Counted from the first letter of the stretch, positions 18,548 through 27,900 are shown. The stretch: DNA of 64,000 bases from an uncultured Stenotrophomonas sp. (GCA_900078405.1 FLTS01000001.1:1760626-1824625), one strand, 5' to 3'. Numbers and translations are program-made. Notes: generated from the sequence alone by a model not told the origin.

Positions 18548-20251
18548 TCAATACCCCGCCGCCTGCCCGTCCTTGCGGCTTTCCGAAGCGCCGTAGTACA
18601 TGCCGGTTTCGGCATCGCGCATGATCGCCTGGTAACCGCCATACGGGCCGTCGGCGAACACCACGCGGTGGCCCTTGCGCATCAGCGTGCGGATCGTTTC
18701 ATACGGGAAGCCGGTTTCGAGGTTGACCTCGCCACCGTCGCTCATCACCGTGGACTGGCCGGTCGGTTCGGTCGAACCTTCATGCTGGATGCGTGGCGCA
18801 TCGCCGGCTTCCTGCAGGTTCATGCCGAAGTCCACCAGGTTCATCACGATCTGCGCATGGCCCTGCGGCTGCATCGCCCCACCCATCACGCCGAAGCTGG
18901 CGAACGGCTTGCCGTCCTTGGTGATGAAGGCCGGGATGATGGTCTGGAACGGGCGCTTGCCCGGCGCGTAGCCGTTCGGATGGTTTTTCTGCAACACGAA
19001 CATCTCGCCACGGTCCTGCAGGATGAAGCCCAGCCCCGGCGGTGCCATGCCGCTGCCCATGCCGCGGTAGTTGGACTGGATCAACGACACCATCATGCCG
19101 TCGGCATCGGCCACGGTCATGTAGATGGTGTCGCCCTCCTCCAGTTGCTTCGGCGTGCCCGGCTGCGCTTCCTTCAGCGCCTTGTCCATCGAGATCAGCG
19201 CGCGCCGCTGCGCCGCATAGTCCTTGGACACGAGCCGCTGCACCGGCGCCGGCGAGAACGCAGGGTCGGCATAGAAACGCGCGCGATCGGCGAAGGCCAG
19301 TTTCTTGGCCTCGACGAACAGGTGCACGTGCTCGGGCGAGCCGAACGGGATCTTCGAGAAATCGTAGCCCTCGAGGATGTTGAGGATCTGCAGCGCGGCG
19401 ATGCCCTGGCTGTTGGGCGGCAATTCCCATACGTCGTAGCCACGGTAGTTGCTGCTCACCGGCTCGACCCATTCGCCATGATGGCCGGCCATGTCCTCGT
19501 AGCGCAGGAAGCCGCCGTTGGCCTTGAAATAGGCATCGATGGTACGGGCGATGTCGCCCTTGTAGAACGCATCGCGGCCACCGTCGGCAATCTTCTGCAG
19601 CGTGTCGGCCAGGTTCGGGTTGCGCCACACCTCGCCCTTGCGCGGCGCGCGGCCGTCGATGGTGAACTGCTCGGCGAAACCGGGGTACTGCGACAACCTC
19701 GGCACCGAGCGGTCCCAGTAATAGGCGATCACCTCGGCCACCGGATGGCCTTCGCGCGCGTAGCGGATCGCCGGTGCGAGGTTGTCGGCCATTGCCTTCC
19801 GGCCAAAGCGCCCGTGCAGGGCGAACCAGCCATCGACCGCACCTGGGACCGACACCGGCAATGGGCCCGTGGCCGGGATTTCCTTCAACCCGCGCCGCTG
19901 GAACTCGGCCAGCGTCAGCGAACGCGGCGAGCGGCCCGAGCCGTTGTAGCCGTAAAGCTTCTGTGTCTTCGGATCCCAGACGATGGCGAACAGGTCACCA
20001 CCGATGCCATTGCCAGTGGGCTCCATCAGCCCGAGCGCGGCATTGGCGGCAATGGCGGCATCCACCGCCGAACCGCCGGACTTCATCACCTCCAGCGCCA
20101 CTTGCGTGGCCAGTGGCTGCGAGGTGGCGGCCATCGCATGCGGCGCAATCACCTCCGAACGGGTCGCGAAACCGTGGCCGGTGATGCGGTCGGCGGCGTG
20201 CAGGGAGGGAATGGCGAGGCAGGACAGCAGCAACAGCGGAAGGCGTTTCAT
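18548..20251 (-). CDS. ggt: Gamma-glutamyltransferase (glutathione hydrolase), periplasmic
   Basis: Cleaves or transfers the gamma-glutamyl group of glutathione and related peptides. The 567-residue precursor has a Sec signal peptide (MKRLPLLLLSCLAIPSLHA). The N-terminal part carries GGSAVDAAIAANAALGLMEP and GNGIGGDLFAIV. The N-terminal-nucleophile residue of the small subunit is probably Thr375, in EGDTIYMTVADADG, which aligns with the TTH(Y/F)SV block where the precursor is autocatalytically cut. Later landmarks are SNYRGMGSGM and the PFQTIIPAFITKDGKPF block. The family motif is diverged (TIYMT in place of TTHYS), so substrate range may differ. The start at 20251 is chosen over an upstream extension because only it gives a signal peptide. 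No operon partner. Confidence 0.9.
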   Translation of the reverse strand: MKRLPLLLLSCLAIPSLHAADRITGHGFATRSEVIAPHAMAATSQPLATQVALEVMKSGGSAVDAAIAANAALGLMEPTGNGIGGDLFAIVWDPKTQKLYGYNGSGRSPRSLTLAEFQRRGLKEIPATGPLPVSVPGAVDGWFALHGRFGRKAMADNLAPAIRYAREGHPVAEVIAYYWDRSVPRLSQYPGFAEQFTIDGRAPRKGEVWRNPNLADTLQKIADGGRDAFYKGDIARTIDAYFKANGGFLRYEDMAGHHGEWVEPVSSNYRGYDVWELPPNSQGIAALQILNILEGYDFSKIPFGSPEHVHLFVEAKKLAFADRARFYADPAFSPAPVQRLVSKDYAAQRRALISMDKALKEAQPGTPKQLEEGDTIYMTVADADGMMVSLIQSNYRGMGSGMAPPGLGFILQDRGEMFVLQKNHPNGYAPGKRPFQTIIPAFITKDGKPFASFGVMGGAMQPQGHAQIVMNLVDFGMNLQEAGDAPRIQHEGSTEPTGQSTVMSDGGEVNLETGFPYETIRTLMRKGHRVVFADGPYGGYQAIMRDAETGMYYGASESRKDGQAAGY

Positions 20252-20454
20252 CGGCAAGCCCGGAGCAGTGAAGAGCCTGGAAGATAACCGGCGCGGCGAT
20301 GCCGCCGCACCCCTCCGCCCCATACGGAGCCGTACCCATCCTCCGCATCTGCGGCGCGATACCCCGCGCGCCGGGCACGACTCGTGCCACCCGGCCACCC
20401 TCTTACGCTTCTCTTACGGCAGCCGTCTATCTAGTTGCTCCGAAACAAAAACAC

Positions 20455-20483
20455 GCCCGGCGGAACAGCCGTTTCCGCCGGGC
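20455..20483 (+). promoter_or_regulatory. Stable hairpin in the leader of the pilus operon
   Basis: GCCCGGCGGAA and its exact complement TTCCGCCGGGC flank a seven-base loop and end 30 bases before the first pilin start codon. There is no U-tract. It could stabilise the highly expressed pilin mRNA or attenuate it. The remainder of the 262-base gap presumably holds the promoter, but I see no convincing -35/-10 pair. Confidence 0.55.
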
Positions 20484-20513
20484 CGCGCAGGTTTCCATCA
20501 AAGGGGCAATCCA

Positions 20514-21335
20514 ATGCAAATGCTTTCCAAGCGCCGCCAGGGCGGTTTCACCCTTGTCGAAATGGCCGTGGTGCTGGTCATCATCGGCGTCATCATCGGT
20601 GCGGTGATGATCGGCCGCGACGTGCAGCGCAACGCCGAATACACCCGCATCAAGCAGAAGTTCGTCGACCAGTGGGTGGTCACCTACAACAGCTACCAGC
20701 AGCGTTATGGCGCGCCGATCGGCGACAACCAGGCCGCACCGCAGCTGATGGTCAATGGCGCCAACTTCACCTCCGGCTTCTCCGGCGGTGACATGAGCGG
20801 TGCCACCGAGCCCGGCCTGATCTGCTCAGGTGCCGATCCCCTGCCGACCTCCGCCGGGCTCAGCCGCACCAAGCAGGGCGGCGCCGAATTCGACCTGCGT
20901 GACCTGGTCCGCCGCGCCGGTATCACCCTGCCGCCGGGCCGCGGCGAGGGCAAAGAAGACCGCTACGCCTACCTGGATACCAACGGCAACCCGCAGGAAA
21001 TCCGCATCTGCTTCGGTTGGAACAAGCCCGGCACGCTGTGGGGTTCGGGCAACTCGATGTACGTCACCGGCCTGACTCCGGACCTGGCCCGCGCCCTGGA
21101 CCAGATGATCGACGGCAAGGCCGACGCCGCCAACGGTACCTTCCGCCAGGTCGGCATCACCACGCGCCCGACCACGGCTTCCGGCGGCGCAACCACCACC
21201 GCCATCGGCGCCGAATGGGGCGGCAACAACACCGGCTCGATGGCCTCGGGCGTCACCGATGGCAAGACCTTCGGCACCGCCACCGACGATGACCAGGTCA
21301 TGACGCTGGTCGCCAACTACAAGATGAACCAGTAA
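20514..21335 (+). CDS. Type IV pilin-like protein, candidate major pilin 1
   Basis: A 273-residue prepilin. The short class III leader MQMLSKRRQGG is followed by the conserved FTLVEMAVVLVIIGVIIGAV helix, with Glu at position +5 of the mature protein. The globular part includes FDLRDLVRRAGITLPPGRGEG and MYVTGLTPDLARALDQ and ends in KMNQ. The ATG at 20514 follows AAGGGG. It is the first gene of a 15-gene MSHA-like pilus operon, where a major pilin could well sit. It is clearly related to the pilin at 32288-32995 (shared SLP/TLPPGR block, GLTPxLA block and terminal KMNQ). The processing peptidase is not in this window. Confidence 0.88.
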   Translation: MQMLSKRRQGGFTLVEMAVVLVIIGVIIGAVMIGRDVQRNAEYTRIKQKFVDQWVVTYNSYQQRYGAPIGDNQAAPQLMVNGANFTSGFSGGDMSGATEPGLICSGADPLPTSAGLSRTKQGGAEFDLRDLVRRAGITLPPGRGEGKEDRYAYLDTNGNPQEIRICFGWNKPGTLWGSGNSMYVTGLTPDLARALDQMIDGKADAANGTFRQVGITTRPTTASGGATTTAIGAEWGGNNTGSMASGVTDGKTFGTATDDDQVMTLVANYKMNQ

Positions 21336-21341
21336 GCCGCC

Positions 21342-21887
21342 ATGAACCTGCCCCCCCTGTTCTCCCGCCTGCGCCAGTCGCGGCGGTCATCGCTGACGGT
21401 ATTCGGCATCACCCTGGCCGCGCTGGTGATCACCGCCGTGTGGTTCATCAGCGCACGCTCCGCGCTGGCCGAGGCCTATGCCCGCCTGGGCGAACGCAAC
21501 CAGGCCCTGGCCGAGGCGCAGGTGCGGGAGCAGGAGGCGCAGCTGCGCGTGGATTACGCCAGCTCCTCGCGCGAGCTGCTCGGCATGGTCCAGGCCAACG
21601 GCCTGCAGCCGGAGGCCTGGGGCGAGCGCCTGATCAACCTGCGCCAGAGCCAGATGGGCCGCGAGGACATCGCCGCGGTACTCGGTGCGGTCACCCGCAG
21701 CGGCGACCGCATGTTCGGCGCGGAAACCTTCGAACTGTCGGTGACCCATCCGGACGAGGGCCTGTTCGACGCCCCCATCGTCAGCGACCGCGCCCCGGCG
21801 CCGCTGCAACTGACGCTGCGCGGCGCAATCCTGTTCCGCACCGGCGCAACCGATGCGGCCCCCCTGCCCGCCGGAGTCGCCCCATGA
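21342..21887 (+). CDS. MshJ/PilO-like inner-membrane assembly protein
   Basis: A 181-residue bitopic protein: a short cytoplasmic N-terminus, one transmembrane helix (about residues 19-39, TVFGITLAALVITAVWFISA), a coiled coil (ALAEAYARLGERNQALAEAQ), and a small periplasmic domain. This is the layout of PilO/MshJ/GspM alignment-complex proteins. Identification rests on layout and position rather than strong motifs. It follows the first pilin gene by six bases and overlaps the next gene by four bases (ATGA), which implies translational coupling. Confidence 0.65.
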   Translation: MNLPPLFSRLRQSRRSSLTVFGITLAALVITAVWFISARSALAEAYARLGERNQALAEAQVREQEAQLRVDYASSSRELLGMVQANGLQPEAWGERLINLRQSQMGREDIAAVLGAVTRSGDRMFGAETFELSVTHPDEGLFDAPIVSDRAPAPLQLTLRGAILFRTGATDAAPLPAGVAP

Positions 21888-23296
21888 GCCTGCTTTTCAC
21901 CGTCCAGCAGCAACACGCCTGGCTGGTCTTCGACGGCGGCCACGTCACCCGCAGCGACACCCGCCCGCGGCTGCCGCGCGCGGCGATGGCGGTAGCCGAT
22001 TTCGAAGGTGCGGTCAGCAACGTGCTCGCCCTGGAAGGCAGCGCCGCGCATGCGGTGGCACTGATCGAACGGCGCCTGCGCTCGGACGGCATGGTCGACG
22101 GCGAAGCCAAGGTGCTGATCCACAAGACCCGTACCGTCGGCGCCGGCTACCAGACCCTGTTCACCGCGGTACCGCTGGACACCTGGCAGCAGACCTTCGC
22201 CTGGGCCGAGGCGCAGCCGGACCACTGCCTGCTGATGCCGGTCACCTCGCTGCTGTTCAGCGCGCTCAAGCCGGGGCAGGCGGTGGTGCTGCAGTCCGGG
22301 CGCCAGATCAGCGTGCTGGCCCTGCTCAAGCACGGCATGCTCTACCGCAGCTCGCTGGCCTACAGCGACGACCCGGACGACCTGGCGATGACCGCCGGTG
22401 CGCTGGGCGAACAGATCGCCGAAGACCTGGCCCGCGGCGAGGACAACCTCGAACCGCTGGAAGTGAAGTGGTGCCCGTTGCTGGTATCCCATCCCGGCGA
22501 AGGCCGGCCGTGGCTGGACGACAGCCTGCGCGAAATCTTCTCCGCACGCAGTGGCCTGGCCGTTGCCACCGTGCCGGTACGGCGGGTGCTGGATGATGCC
22601 GGCAACGAATACCGCAGCGGCGCAGCCTGGATGGAACGCATCGCCGGCACCGCCATCGCGGTCAACCCCGGCAGCAGCCGCGCCGCCTATCTGGCCGAAT
22701 GGGTATTGCCCTGGGCCAGCGCTGCCTCGCTGGTGTTCGCACTGGTGCTGGGCGCGCTGGGTGCGCGCTGGACCCTGAGCGCACACGAGGCCAACACCCG
22801 TTCCGAGGCCATCAGTGCACAGCTCGACGGGCTTGAAAGCCGGATCGCATCCCTGACCGGCAAGGCCGCCATGCCCGAGCACTTCAACGACGTGCTGCAG
22901 TTCATCGAGCGCGCGCGGACCTTGCAGCAGGGCATCGACCCGGTCGCCGGCATGGCACTGGTGCGCGAAGCTGCTGCCGGCCAGGTGCGGATCCTGCGGG
23001 TACGCGTGGAGGAACCGTCGCCAGCCGGTGCACCGGCACGCGCGCCGGGCGCACCGGTGGTGGCCGAGCCCACCCTGCGCGTGGACGCGGTGGTCGACGC
23101 TGCCCACGGTGACGCCGGCATGCAGATACCGACCTTCGTCGAGCGCCTGCGCCGCGCCGGGTTCGAGCCGGTGCCGCTCGACCCGCAGGCCAGCGCAACC
23201 GCCTCGCGCTCGGCTGGCGGCTTCTTCTCCTACCTGCTCAAGCGTCCTTCCACCATCGCCCCCGTGCCGGCAGCGGCCACCGGAGCCACCCCATGA
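21884..23296 (+). CDS. MshI/PilM-PilN-like (GspL-like) inner-membrane assembly protein
   Basis: A 470-residue protein. The first 290 residues resemble the actin-like cytoplasmic domain of GspL/PilM (MSLLFTVQQQHAWLVFDGG at the start, then RTVGAGYQTLFTAVPLDTW). A transmembrane helix lies at about residues 280-300 (WASAASLVFALVLGALGA), followed by a coiled coil and a periplasmic domain with a PilN/GspL-like fold. It would form the inner-membrane platform with the MshJ-like and MshK-like neighbours and recruit the ATPase. It overlaps both neighbours by four bases. Confidence 0.65.
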   Translation: MSLLFTVQQQHAWLVFDGGHVTRSDTRPRLPRAAMAVADFEGAVSNVLALEGSAAHAVALIERRLRSDGMVDGEAKVLIHKTRTVGAGYQTLFTAVPLDTWQQTFAWAEAQPDHCLLMPVTSLLFSALKPGQAVVLQSGRQISVLALLKHGMLYRSSLAYSDDPDDLAMTAGALGEQIAEDLARGEDNLEPLEVKWCPLLVSHPGEGRPWLDDSLREIFSARSGLAVATVPVRRVLDDAGNEYRSGAAWMERIAGTAIAVNPGSSRAAYLAEWVLPWASAASLVFALVLGALGARWTLSAHEANTRSEAISAQLDGLESRIASLTGKAAMPEHFNDVLQFIERARTLQQGIDPVAGMALVREAAAGQVRILRVRVEEPSPAGAPARAPGAPVVAEPTLRVDAVVDAAHGDAGMQIPTFVERLRRAGFEPVPLDPQASATASRSAGGFFSYLLKRPSTIAPVPAAATGATP

Positions 23297-23835
23297 AGAT
23301 GAAATACACCGCCGCCTTTGCACTGGTGGCCTGGCTGCTGGTCGCCGGCTGGCTGGCCAGCATGGTGATCGCCAAGCCCGCGGTACTGCGCATGGGCAAC
23401 CAGGCCGAAGAAACCGCGGCGATGGCCGAACTGCGCAATGCCATCAACCAGAACCGCCAGGCCGCTGCCGCCCTTGCCACGTTGCGCGACAACCCGTTCC
23501 CCCTCGTCGATACCGGCAACGTGGTCGCGCTGCCGGTGGCATCGGCTCCCGCCACAGCCACTGGCGTACGTGGCGCAACAACCGGTCATGGCAATGGCAG
23601 TGCCGAAGCCGGCGCGGACGTGACGCATGCCATCTCGCTGGTATTGGTCAGCAGTGGCCGCCGCGTCGCCGTCATCGATGGCCAGTACGTGAAAGCCGGC
23701 TCACGCCTGGCCGACGGTACCCGCGTGCGCGCCATCGGCCAGGACTGGGTGCGCCTTGCCGATCCGGCCGGCAACCTGCAGACCTATCGCGTCCTCAATC
23801 CGCTGCAGTCCGCACCGGCCGGGGGCCGCCCGTGA
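23293..23835 (+). CDS. MshK/PilP/GspC-like periplasmic linker protein
   Basis: A 180-residue protein with an N-terminal membrane anchor (about residues 7-26, AFALVAWLLVAGWLASMVIA) and a C-terminal beta-rich domain (AISLVLVSSGRRVAVIDGQYVKAGSRLADGTRVRAIGQDWVRL, only the pattern is quoted in parts here: VSSGRRVAVIDGQYV and GQDWVRL). This is the homology-region fold of PilP/GspC proteins, which link the inner-membrane complex to the secretin. It overlaps the genes on both sides by four bases. Confidence 0.65.
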   Translation: MKMKYTAAFALVAWLLVAGWLASMVIAKPAVLRMGNQAEETAAMAELRNAINQNRQAAAALATLRDNPFPLVDTGNVVALPVASAPATATGVRGATTGHGNGSAEAGADVTHAISLVLVSSGRRVAVIDGQYVKAGSRLADGTRVRAIGQDWVRLADPAGNLQTYRVLNPLQSAPAGGRP

Positions 23836-24458
23836 AGCCGCTGGCGAAACCCCTGCTGTGGCTGGGCGGCATCGTCGTGGTCGGGGCCGCGCTGGTCATG
23901 CTGATCCCGCGTGGCACCGAACCGTCACCGGCACCTGCGCCGGAAACCACCGCAAGCAACCCGCCCCCCCAAACCGGACAACCGGCCACACCGCCCCCAG
24001 CGGCGGGCACGGGCAGCGATACGTTGCCGTGGATGAACCCGAATGCCGCCAGTCAGCAGACGGCGGCAGCAACCCGCGCACGTTCAGCAATCAACCCGCT
24101 GCAGCCCTCCGCCAGTGAAGTTGCCCGTGCCGTCGTAGCGGTCCGAGAGCAGGCAATCCACAACGAACGCACTGCCGATGAGCTGCTGCGCCAGATCGAT
24201 GCGATGAAGGCCAGCGGCCAAGTGCCCAAGGGTGTCAACCTGGATGCACTGCGCAGCAACCTGCTGGTGGCCAAGCGCGCACAGGCATTGGCGCGGGAAC
24301 TCGCCGAGCTGACCCAGCAGGCCGACACCCCTGCCCGTAAAAAGCGCATCGAAGACATCACCCACGAGTTGCAAGGGCTGCAATCGCAGTTGCGTTACGA
24401 CGTTGGCGGCCCAGCGGCTGCGCAGGCCGCCCCCGCCGTATTGGGCAGGAAGCAATGA
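23832..24458 (+). CDS. Membrane-anchored coiled-coil protein of the pilus operon
   Basis: A 208-residue protein starting at a GTG that overlaps the previous stop by four bases. One N-terminal transmembrane helix (LLWLGGIVVVGAALVMLIP), a proline/threonine-rich linker (about residues 30-60), then a helical, coiled-coil region (VVAVREQAIHNERTADELLRQ; KRAQALARELAELTQQ). I do not recognise a family. Its place between the MshK-like and minor pilin genes suggests an accessory periplasmic component; MshF-like is conceivable but unsupported. Confidence 0.6.
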   Translation: MKPLAKPLLWLGGIVVVGAALVMLIPRGTEPSPAPAPETTASNPPPQTGQPATPPPAAGTGSDTLPWMNPNAASQQTAAATRARSAINPLQPSASEVARAVVAVREQAIHNERTADELLRQIDAMKASGQVPKGVNLDALRSNLLVAKRAQALARELAELTQQADTPARKKRIEDITHELQGLQSQLRYDVGGPAAAQAAPAVLGRKQ

Positions 24459-24459
24459 A

Positions 24460-25212
24460 ATGCGCAGTGCTTCGCGCCAGCACACGGGTTTCACTCTGGT
24501 CGAAGTGGCCGTGGTCGCCGGCATTCTCGGCCTGCTGGCACTAACCATGAACTCAGCCTTCGAAAGCATGGAGCAGGCACGCATACAGAACGGTGCACGG
24601 GCCGATGCGGAAGCTGCGCGTCAGGCTCTGCGGCACTTCCTGCTGCGCAACAAGCGTCTGCCCTGCCCCGACAACAGTATCTATGGTGACCGTGGCCGCG
24701 AAGCCGGCGGCAGCGGCAGTTGCCCCGGCGGCCTGGATACCGGCTGGCTTCCCTACGAAAGCCTTGGCCTGCAGTTGCCCGTGCGTGCCCAGCGCCTGCG
24801 TTATGGCGTCCACCGTGGCAGCGGTGCCGATCTGGTGGCACCGACACCCGGCGCCATCGACGGCCTGGACCTGGAAGGCTCGGCCGGCCTGACCAGCGCG
24901 CTGTCGAAAGCGGCCAGTACAGCGCCGTCGTCCAGCTTTCCGTACTACGCCGCCACGGTGACTGCCGCCGGCACCACGTGTGGTGGTGGCGATCTGGTCA
25001 ATCCCGCCTTCGTGCTGCTCGCCCCGGCAACGGACCGCGACGCTGATGGCGGCACCTACGCCGGCTTCGACGCGCCCAATCTCGGTTTCGCCGCAGGAAG
25101 CGCCAAATGCGTTGCCGCGCCGTCGCGCCCGGCCTCCATCACTTACGACGACGTGGTGATCGCCGAAAGCAGCAGCACCCTGCTTGGCTGGTTCCTCGCA
25201 TCCACCCGTTGA
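24460..25212 (+). CDS. Minor prepilin with RLPCP core
   Basis: A 250-residue prepilin: leader MRSASRQHTG, then FTLVEVAVVAGILGLLAL with Glu5. The core contains RLPCPD (about residue 66), GWLPYESLGL, RLRYGV, DGLDLEG, and near the C-terminus ITYDDVVIAESSSTLLGWFL. The same ordered blocks appear in the three large prepilins at 33040-38452, so this gene shows the minimal version of that core, without the hydrophobic extension. Several Cys residues (C68, C82 and later ones) may form disulfides in the periplasm. It starts one base after the previous stop and precedes the secretin gene by 31 bases. Confidence 0.82.
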   Translation: MRSASRQHTGFTLVEVAVVAGILGLLALTMNSAFESMEQARIQNGARADAEAARQALRHFLLRNKRLPCPDNSIYGDRGREAGGSGSCPGGLDTGWLPYESLGLQLPVRAQRLRYGVHRGSGADLVAPTPGAIDGLDLEGSAGLTSALSKAASTAPSSSFPYYAATVTAAGTTCGGGDLVNPAFVLLAPATDRDADGGTYAGFDAPNLGFAAGSAKCVAAPSRPASITYDDVVIAESSSTLLGWFLASTR

Positions 25213-25243
25213 ACTCCTCACTCTTGCTGAAAGGTCCGCATCC

Positions 25244-26989
25244 ATGAGCTCGACCCCGTCCTCAACACCCCGATACCGCGCCGTGCCGCGCCTGCTTGCC
25301 ATCGCGATCGGCGGGCTGGTGCTGACCTCGTGCGCCAACATGCCTCCCCGCAGCGTGAAGGATCTGCCCTCCACCGAATACAAGGCGCTGGAACGCACCG
25401 GTACCGCCATCGCCGAGGAGTCGGCCAAGCTGAAGGCGCAGCAGGACAGCCTGTTCCAGCGTATCGAGCAGACCACCACCGCGTCGGCCGACGTCGCTCC
25501 GGTGGCACCCACCTACGACCCGCTGGAAAACAGCGTGGTCAGCATCAGCATGTACGACGCCGACGTCGGCCAGCTGCTGTGGGCGCTTGCCGACGAGCTG
25601 AAAATGAACCTGATCGTCGATCCGCGCGTGCTGGAACAACGCCAGCGCTCCAGCCTGCACCTGCGCAACGTCAGCGCACGCGAGGTCTACAACCACATCC
25701 TCGAAGGCTTCGACCTGCACGGCGAGGTGCGCGGCGGCACGCTGGTGGTTTCGCAGATGAGCGAGCGCATCTTCAACGTGGACATGCTCGACTCCAACAC
25801 CTCGCTGGACCTGTCCACCGGCGGCGACGTGTTCGGCGCCGGCATGCAGAGCGCCGGCGGTGGCGGCCAGCAGCTGCGCGGCACGTTGACCATGACCGGC
25901 AGCGTCGGCAAGGACAACGACCCCTACAAGCAGCTCGGCACCGCGCTGGAAACCATCCTCGGCACCGACAAGGCCGCCGCCCCCGTGGCGCAGGTGCCGG
26001 GGGCGCCGCCGCCGCCGGAAACCGCCCGTTTCAACCTCGACGCCGGCAGCGGCACCCTGTACGTGCGCGCCCGCCCCTCGCAGATGCGCGCGGTCGAGGA
26101 GCTGATCGACCACAGCAAGAAGAAGCTGCGCCGGCAGGTGCTGGTCGAGGCGCAGATCCTCGACGTCTCGCTCAACGACAGCTCCAACTACGGCGTGGAC
26201 TGGAACCTGCTGCGCAACCGCGTGGCCGGCATCTACGGCGACAGCCCGGCCACCATCCTGCCCATCGCCGGCACCGACACCGCGCCCAACCTGCTCGACT
26301 ACAGCGGCAATGGCGCCAACTTCAGCGGCAACCGCTACGGCAACCAGGGCCGCCAGATCGTGTTCCCGACCCAGTCGCTGGGTTCGGCGGTTGGCCGTTC
26401 GCTCGGCCTGAGCTACATGAGCGACACCTTCTCGGCGGCGCTGAACGTGCTGCGCGAGTTCGGCAACGTCAAGATCCTGTCCAACCCCAGCGTGCGCGTG
26501 CGCAACGGCAGCCCCGCCTACCTGAGCGTGGGCACCAACATCCGCTACGTCACCAAGTCCACCACCAACTTCTCCGGCGGCTCGGGCACCGGCTCGGGCT
26601 TCACCTCCTCGGACATCCAGACCGACTCGCTGTTCTCCGGCGTGGTGATCGGCGTGGCGCCGATGATCCATGACAACGGCTCGGTGGAACTGCTGGTGCA
26701 CCCGATGCAGACCGAGGTGGTGCCCTCCAGCCTCACCCTGCAGCAGTTTCCCAACGGCAATGCGGTCACCCTGCCGGTGATCAACGTCAAGGGCATCACC
26801 ACCACGCTCAACCTCAAGGACGGCGACACGGTGATGCTGGGCGGCCTGATCGACCAGAACAGCGGCACCACCGACAACGGCATCCCCGGCCTGTCCGACG
26901 TGCCGGTCTTCGGCCGCATGTTCGGCTCGCGCGGCAAGACCCACAACACCCGCGAACTGGTGCTGGTGCTGCGGGTACGGGTGATCTGA
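25244..26989 (+). CDS. mshL: Outer-membrane secretin, MshL/PilQ-like lipoprotein
   Basis: A 581-residue lipoprotein (lipobox LTSC, Cys30) that would form the gated outer-membrane ring for the pilus. Residues 95-180 form a secretin/TonB short N-terminal domain (MYDADVGQLLWALADELKMNLIVDPRV, pattern quoted in part). Residues about 290-580 are the secretin homology domain: LVEAQILDVSLNDSSNYGVDW, LNVLREFGNVKILSNPSVRV, then TVMLGGLI and IPGLSDVPVFGRMFGS with the final RELVLVLRVRVI. The gene order secretin, MshN-like, MshM-like, MshE-like, MshG-like is the MSHA order. The gene symbol is by family and context. Confidence 0.88.
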   Translation: MSSTPSSTPRYRAVPRLLAIAIGGLVLTSCANMPPRSVKDLPSTEYKALERTGTAIAEESAKLKAQQDSLFQRIEQTTTASADVAPVAPTYDPLENSVVSISMYDADVGQLLWALADELKMNLIVDPRVLEQRQRSSLHLRNVSAREVYNHILEGFDLHGEVRGGTLVVSQMSERIFNVDMLDSNTSLDLSTGGDVFGAGMQSAGGGGQQLRGTLTMTGSVGKDNDPYKQLGTALETILGTDKAAAPVAQVPGAPPPPETARFNLDAGSGTLYVRARPSQMRAVEELIDHSKKKLRRQVLVEAQILDVSLNDSSNYGVDWNLLRNRVAGIYGDSPATILPIAGTDTAPNLLDYSGNGANFSGNRYGNQGRQIVFPTQSLGSAVGRSLGLSYMSDTFSAALNVLREFGNVKILSNPSVRVRNGSPAYLSVGTNIRYVTKSTTNFSGGSGTGSGFTSSDIQTDSLFSGVVIGVAPMIHDNGSVELLVHPMQTEVVPSSLTLQQFPNGNAVTLPVINVKGITTTLNLKDGDTVMLGGLIDQNSGTTDNGIPGLSDVPVFGRMFGSRGKTHNTRELVLVLRVRVI

Positions 26990-27900
26990 TGAGCCTGATC
27001 CACGACGCGCTGCGGCAATCGACGGCAGCGGCCGGCGGCAGCCCGTCGCCGCTGGCCGCCGCGTCGTGGTCGCGGCAACTGGCCGGCTACCGCCGCCCGG
27101 CGGCATGGCTGGCAGCCGGGATGCTGATTGCCGCGCCGGTGGCGTTCCTGCTGGCACGCCCGCACGCGGGCAACCGCACCGCCATGGCCGGCGTCGTCAC
27201 GGTGATGCCCACCGCTGCCGTGATGCCCACTTCTGCTGTGGCAGTTTCCGCCGACATGCCGCAGGAGCCGGCAGTGCCATCGCCAGCACCGGCCGCTACC
27301 GTCGCCTCGGCTTCCGTGCCGGCCTCCATGCCGGCGCCCGAAGCAGCACCGGAGCCGGAAAACCTGCAGGCCCCGAAGGACGTGGCCACCGCCACTGCTG
27401 CTCCCGCGGTGGCGAGCATTGCCGACAACGCGTCCACGCGCGACAGCACGCCGCCGCCCGCCTCGCAGATCCAGCTTTCGGTACGCAAGCTCGACGGCGC
27501 CGGCAGCAAGGCTGCAGCAGACGACGAACGCAATGCCGTGGCCGTGCGCATGGCCATGTCCACCCTCAATGCCGCGGTGGCCGAACACGATGCCGGCACC
27601 ACCGCCAGTGCCATCGCACGGCTGCAGGCCCTGCTGCCGGCGCAGAGCCTGACCCTGCTGCGCGCCCGCGCATGGGCCGCGCACGGCAGCGGCGACTACG
27701 CCGAAGCCGAGCTCCTGTACCGCACCATCCTCGACCGCGTGCCCGACGACGAACACGCCGGCGTCAACCTGGCCCTGCTCGACGCACGCCGCGGCGACGT
27801 GGACGACGCGCGCGCACGACTGGACCGGATGGCCGCGCGCAACTCGCGCTCGCCGCAGATCGCCCAGGCCCTGGCCGAACTGGACGCGGCACGGCAATGA
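26989..27900 (+). CDS. MshN-like membrane-anchored TPR protein
   Basis: A 303-residue protein. It begins MSLIHDALRQ, the N-terminal signature of GspB/MshN-type proteins, has one transmembrane helix at about residues 36-56 (AAWLAAGMLIAAPVAFLLA), an alanine/proline-rich periplasmic linker, and TPR-like helices in the last 120 residues (TASAIARLQALLPAQ, GDYAEAELLYRTIL, NLALLDARRGDVDDARARLDRMA). Such proteins pair with the neighbouring AAA ATPase to place the secretin in the cell wall. Start and stop overlap neighbours by one and four bases. Confidence 0.72.
   Translation: MSLIHDALRQSTAAAGGSPSPLAAASWSRQLAGYRRPAAWLAAGMLIAAPVAFLLARPHAGNRTAMAGVVTVMPTAAVMPTSAVAVSADMPQEPAVPSPAPAATVASASVPASMPAPEAAPEPENLQAPKDVATATAAPAVASIADNASTRDSTPPPASQIQLSVRKLDGAGSKAAADDERNAVAVRMAMSTLNAAVAEHDAGTTASAIARLQALLPAQSLTLLRARAWAAHGSGDYAEAELLYRTILDRVPDDEHAGVNLALLDARRGDVDDARARLDRMAARNSRSPQIAQALAELDAARQ

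Noticed and set aside
18512..20287. A 591-codon plus-strand open frame opposite the gamma-glutamyltransferase gene
   Set aside because: Antisense to an intact gene with signal peptide and catalytic motifs; composition is His/Arg-rich and featureless.
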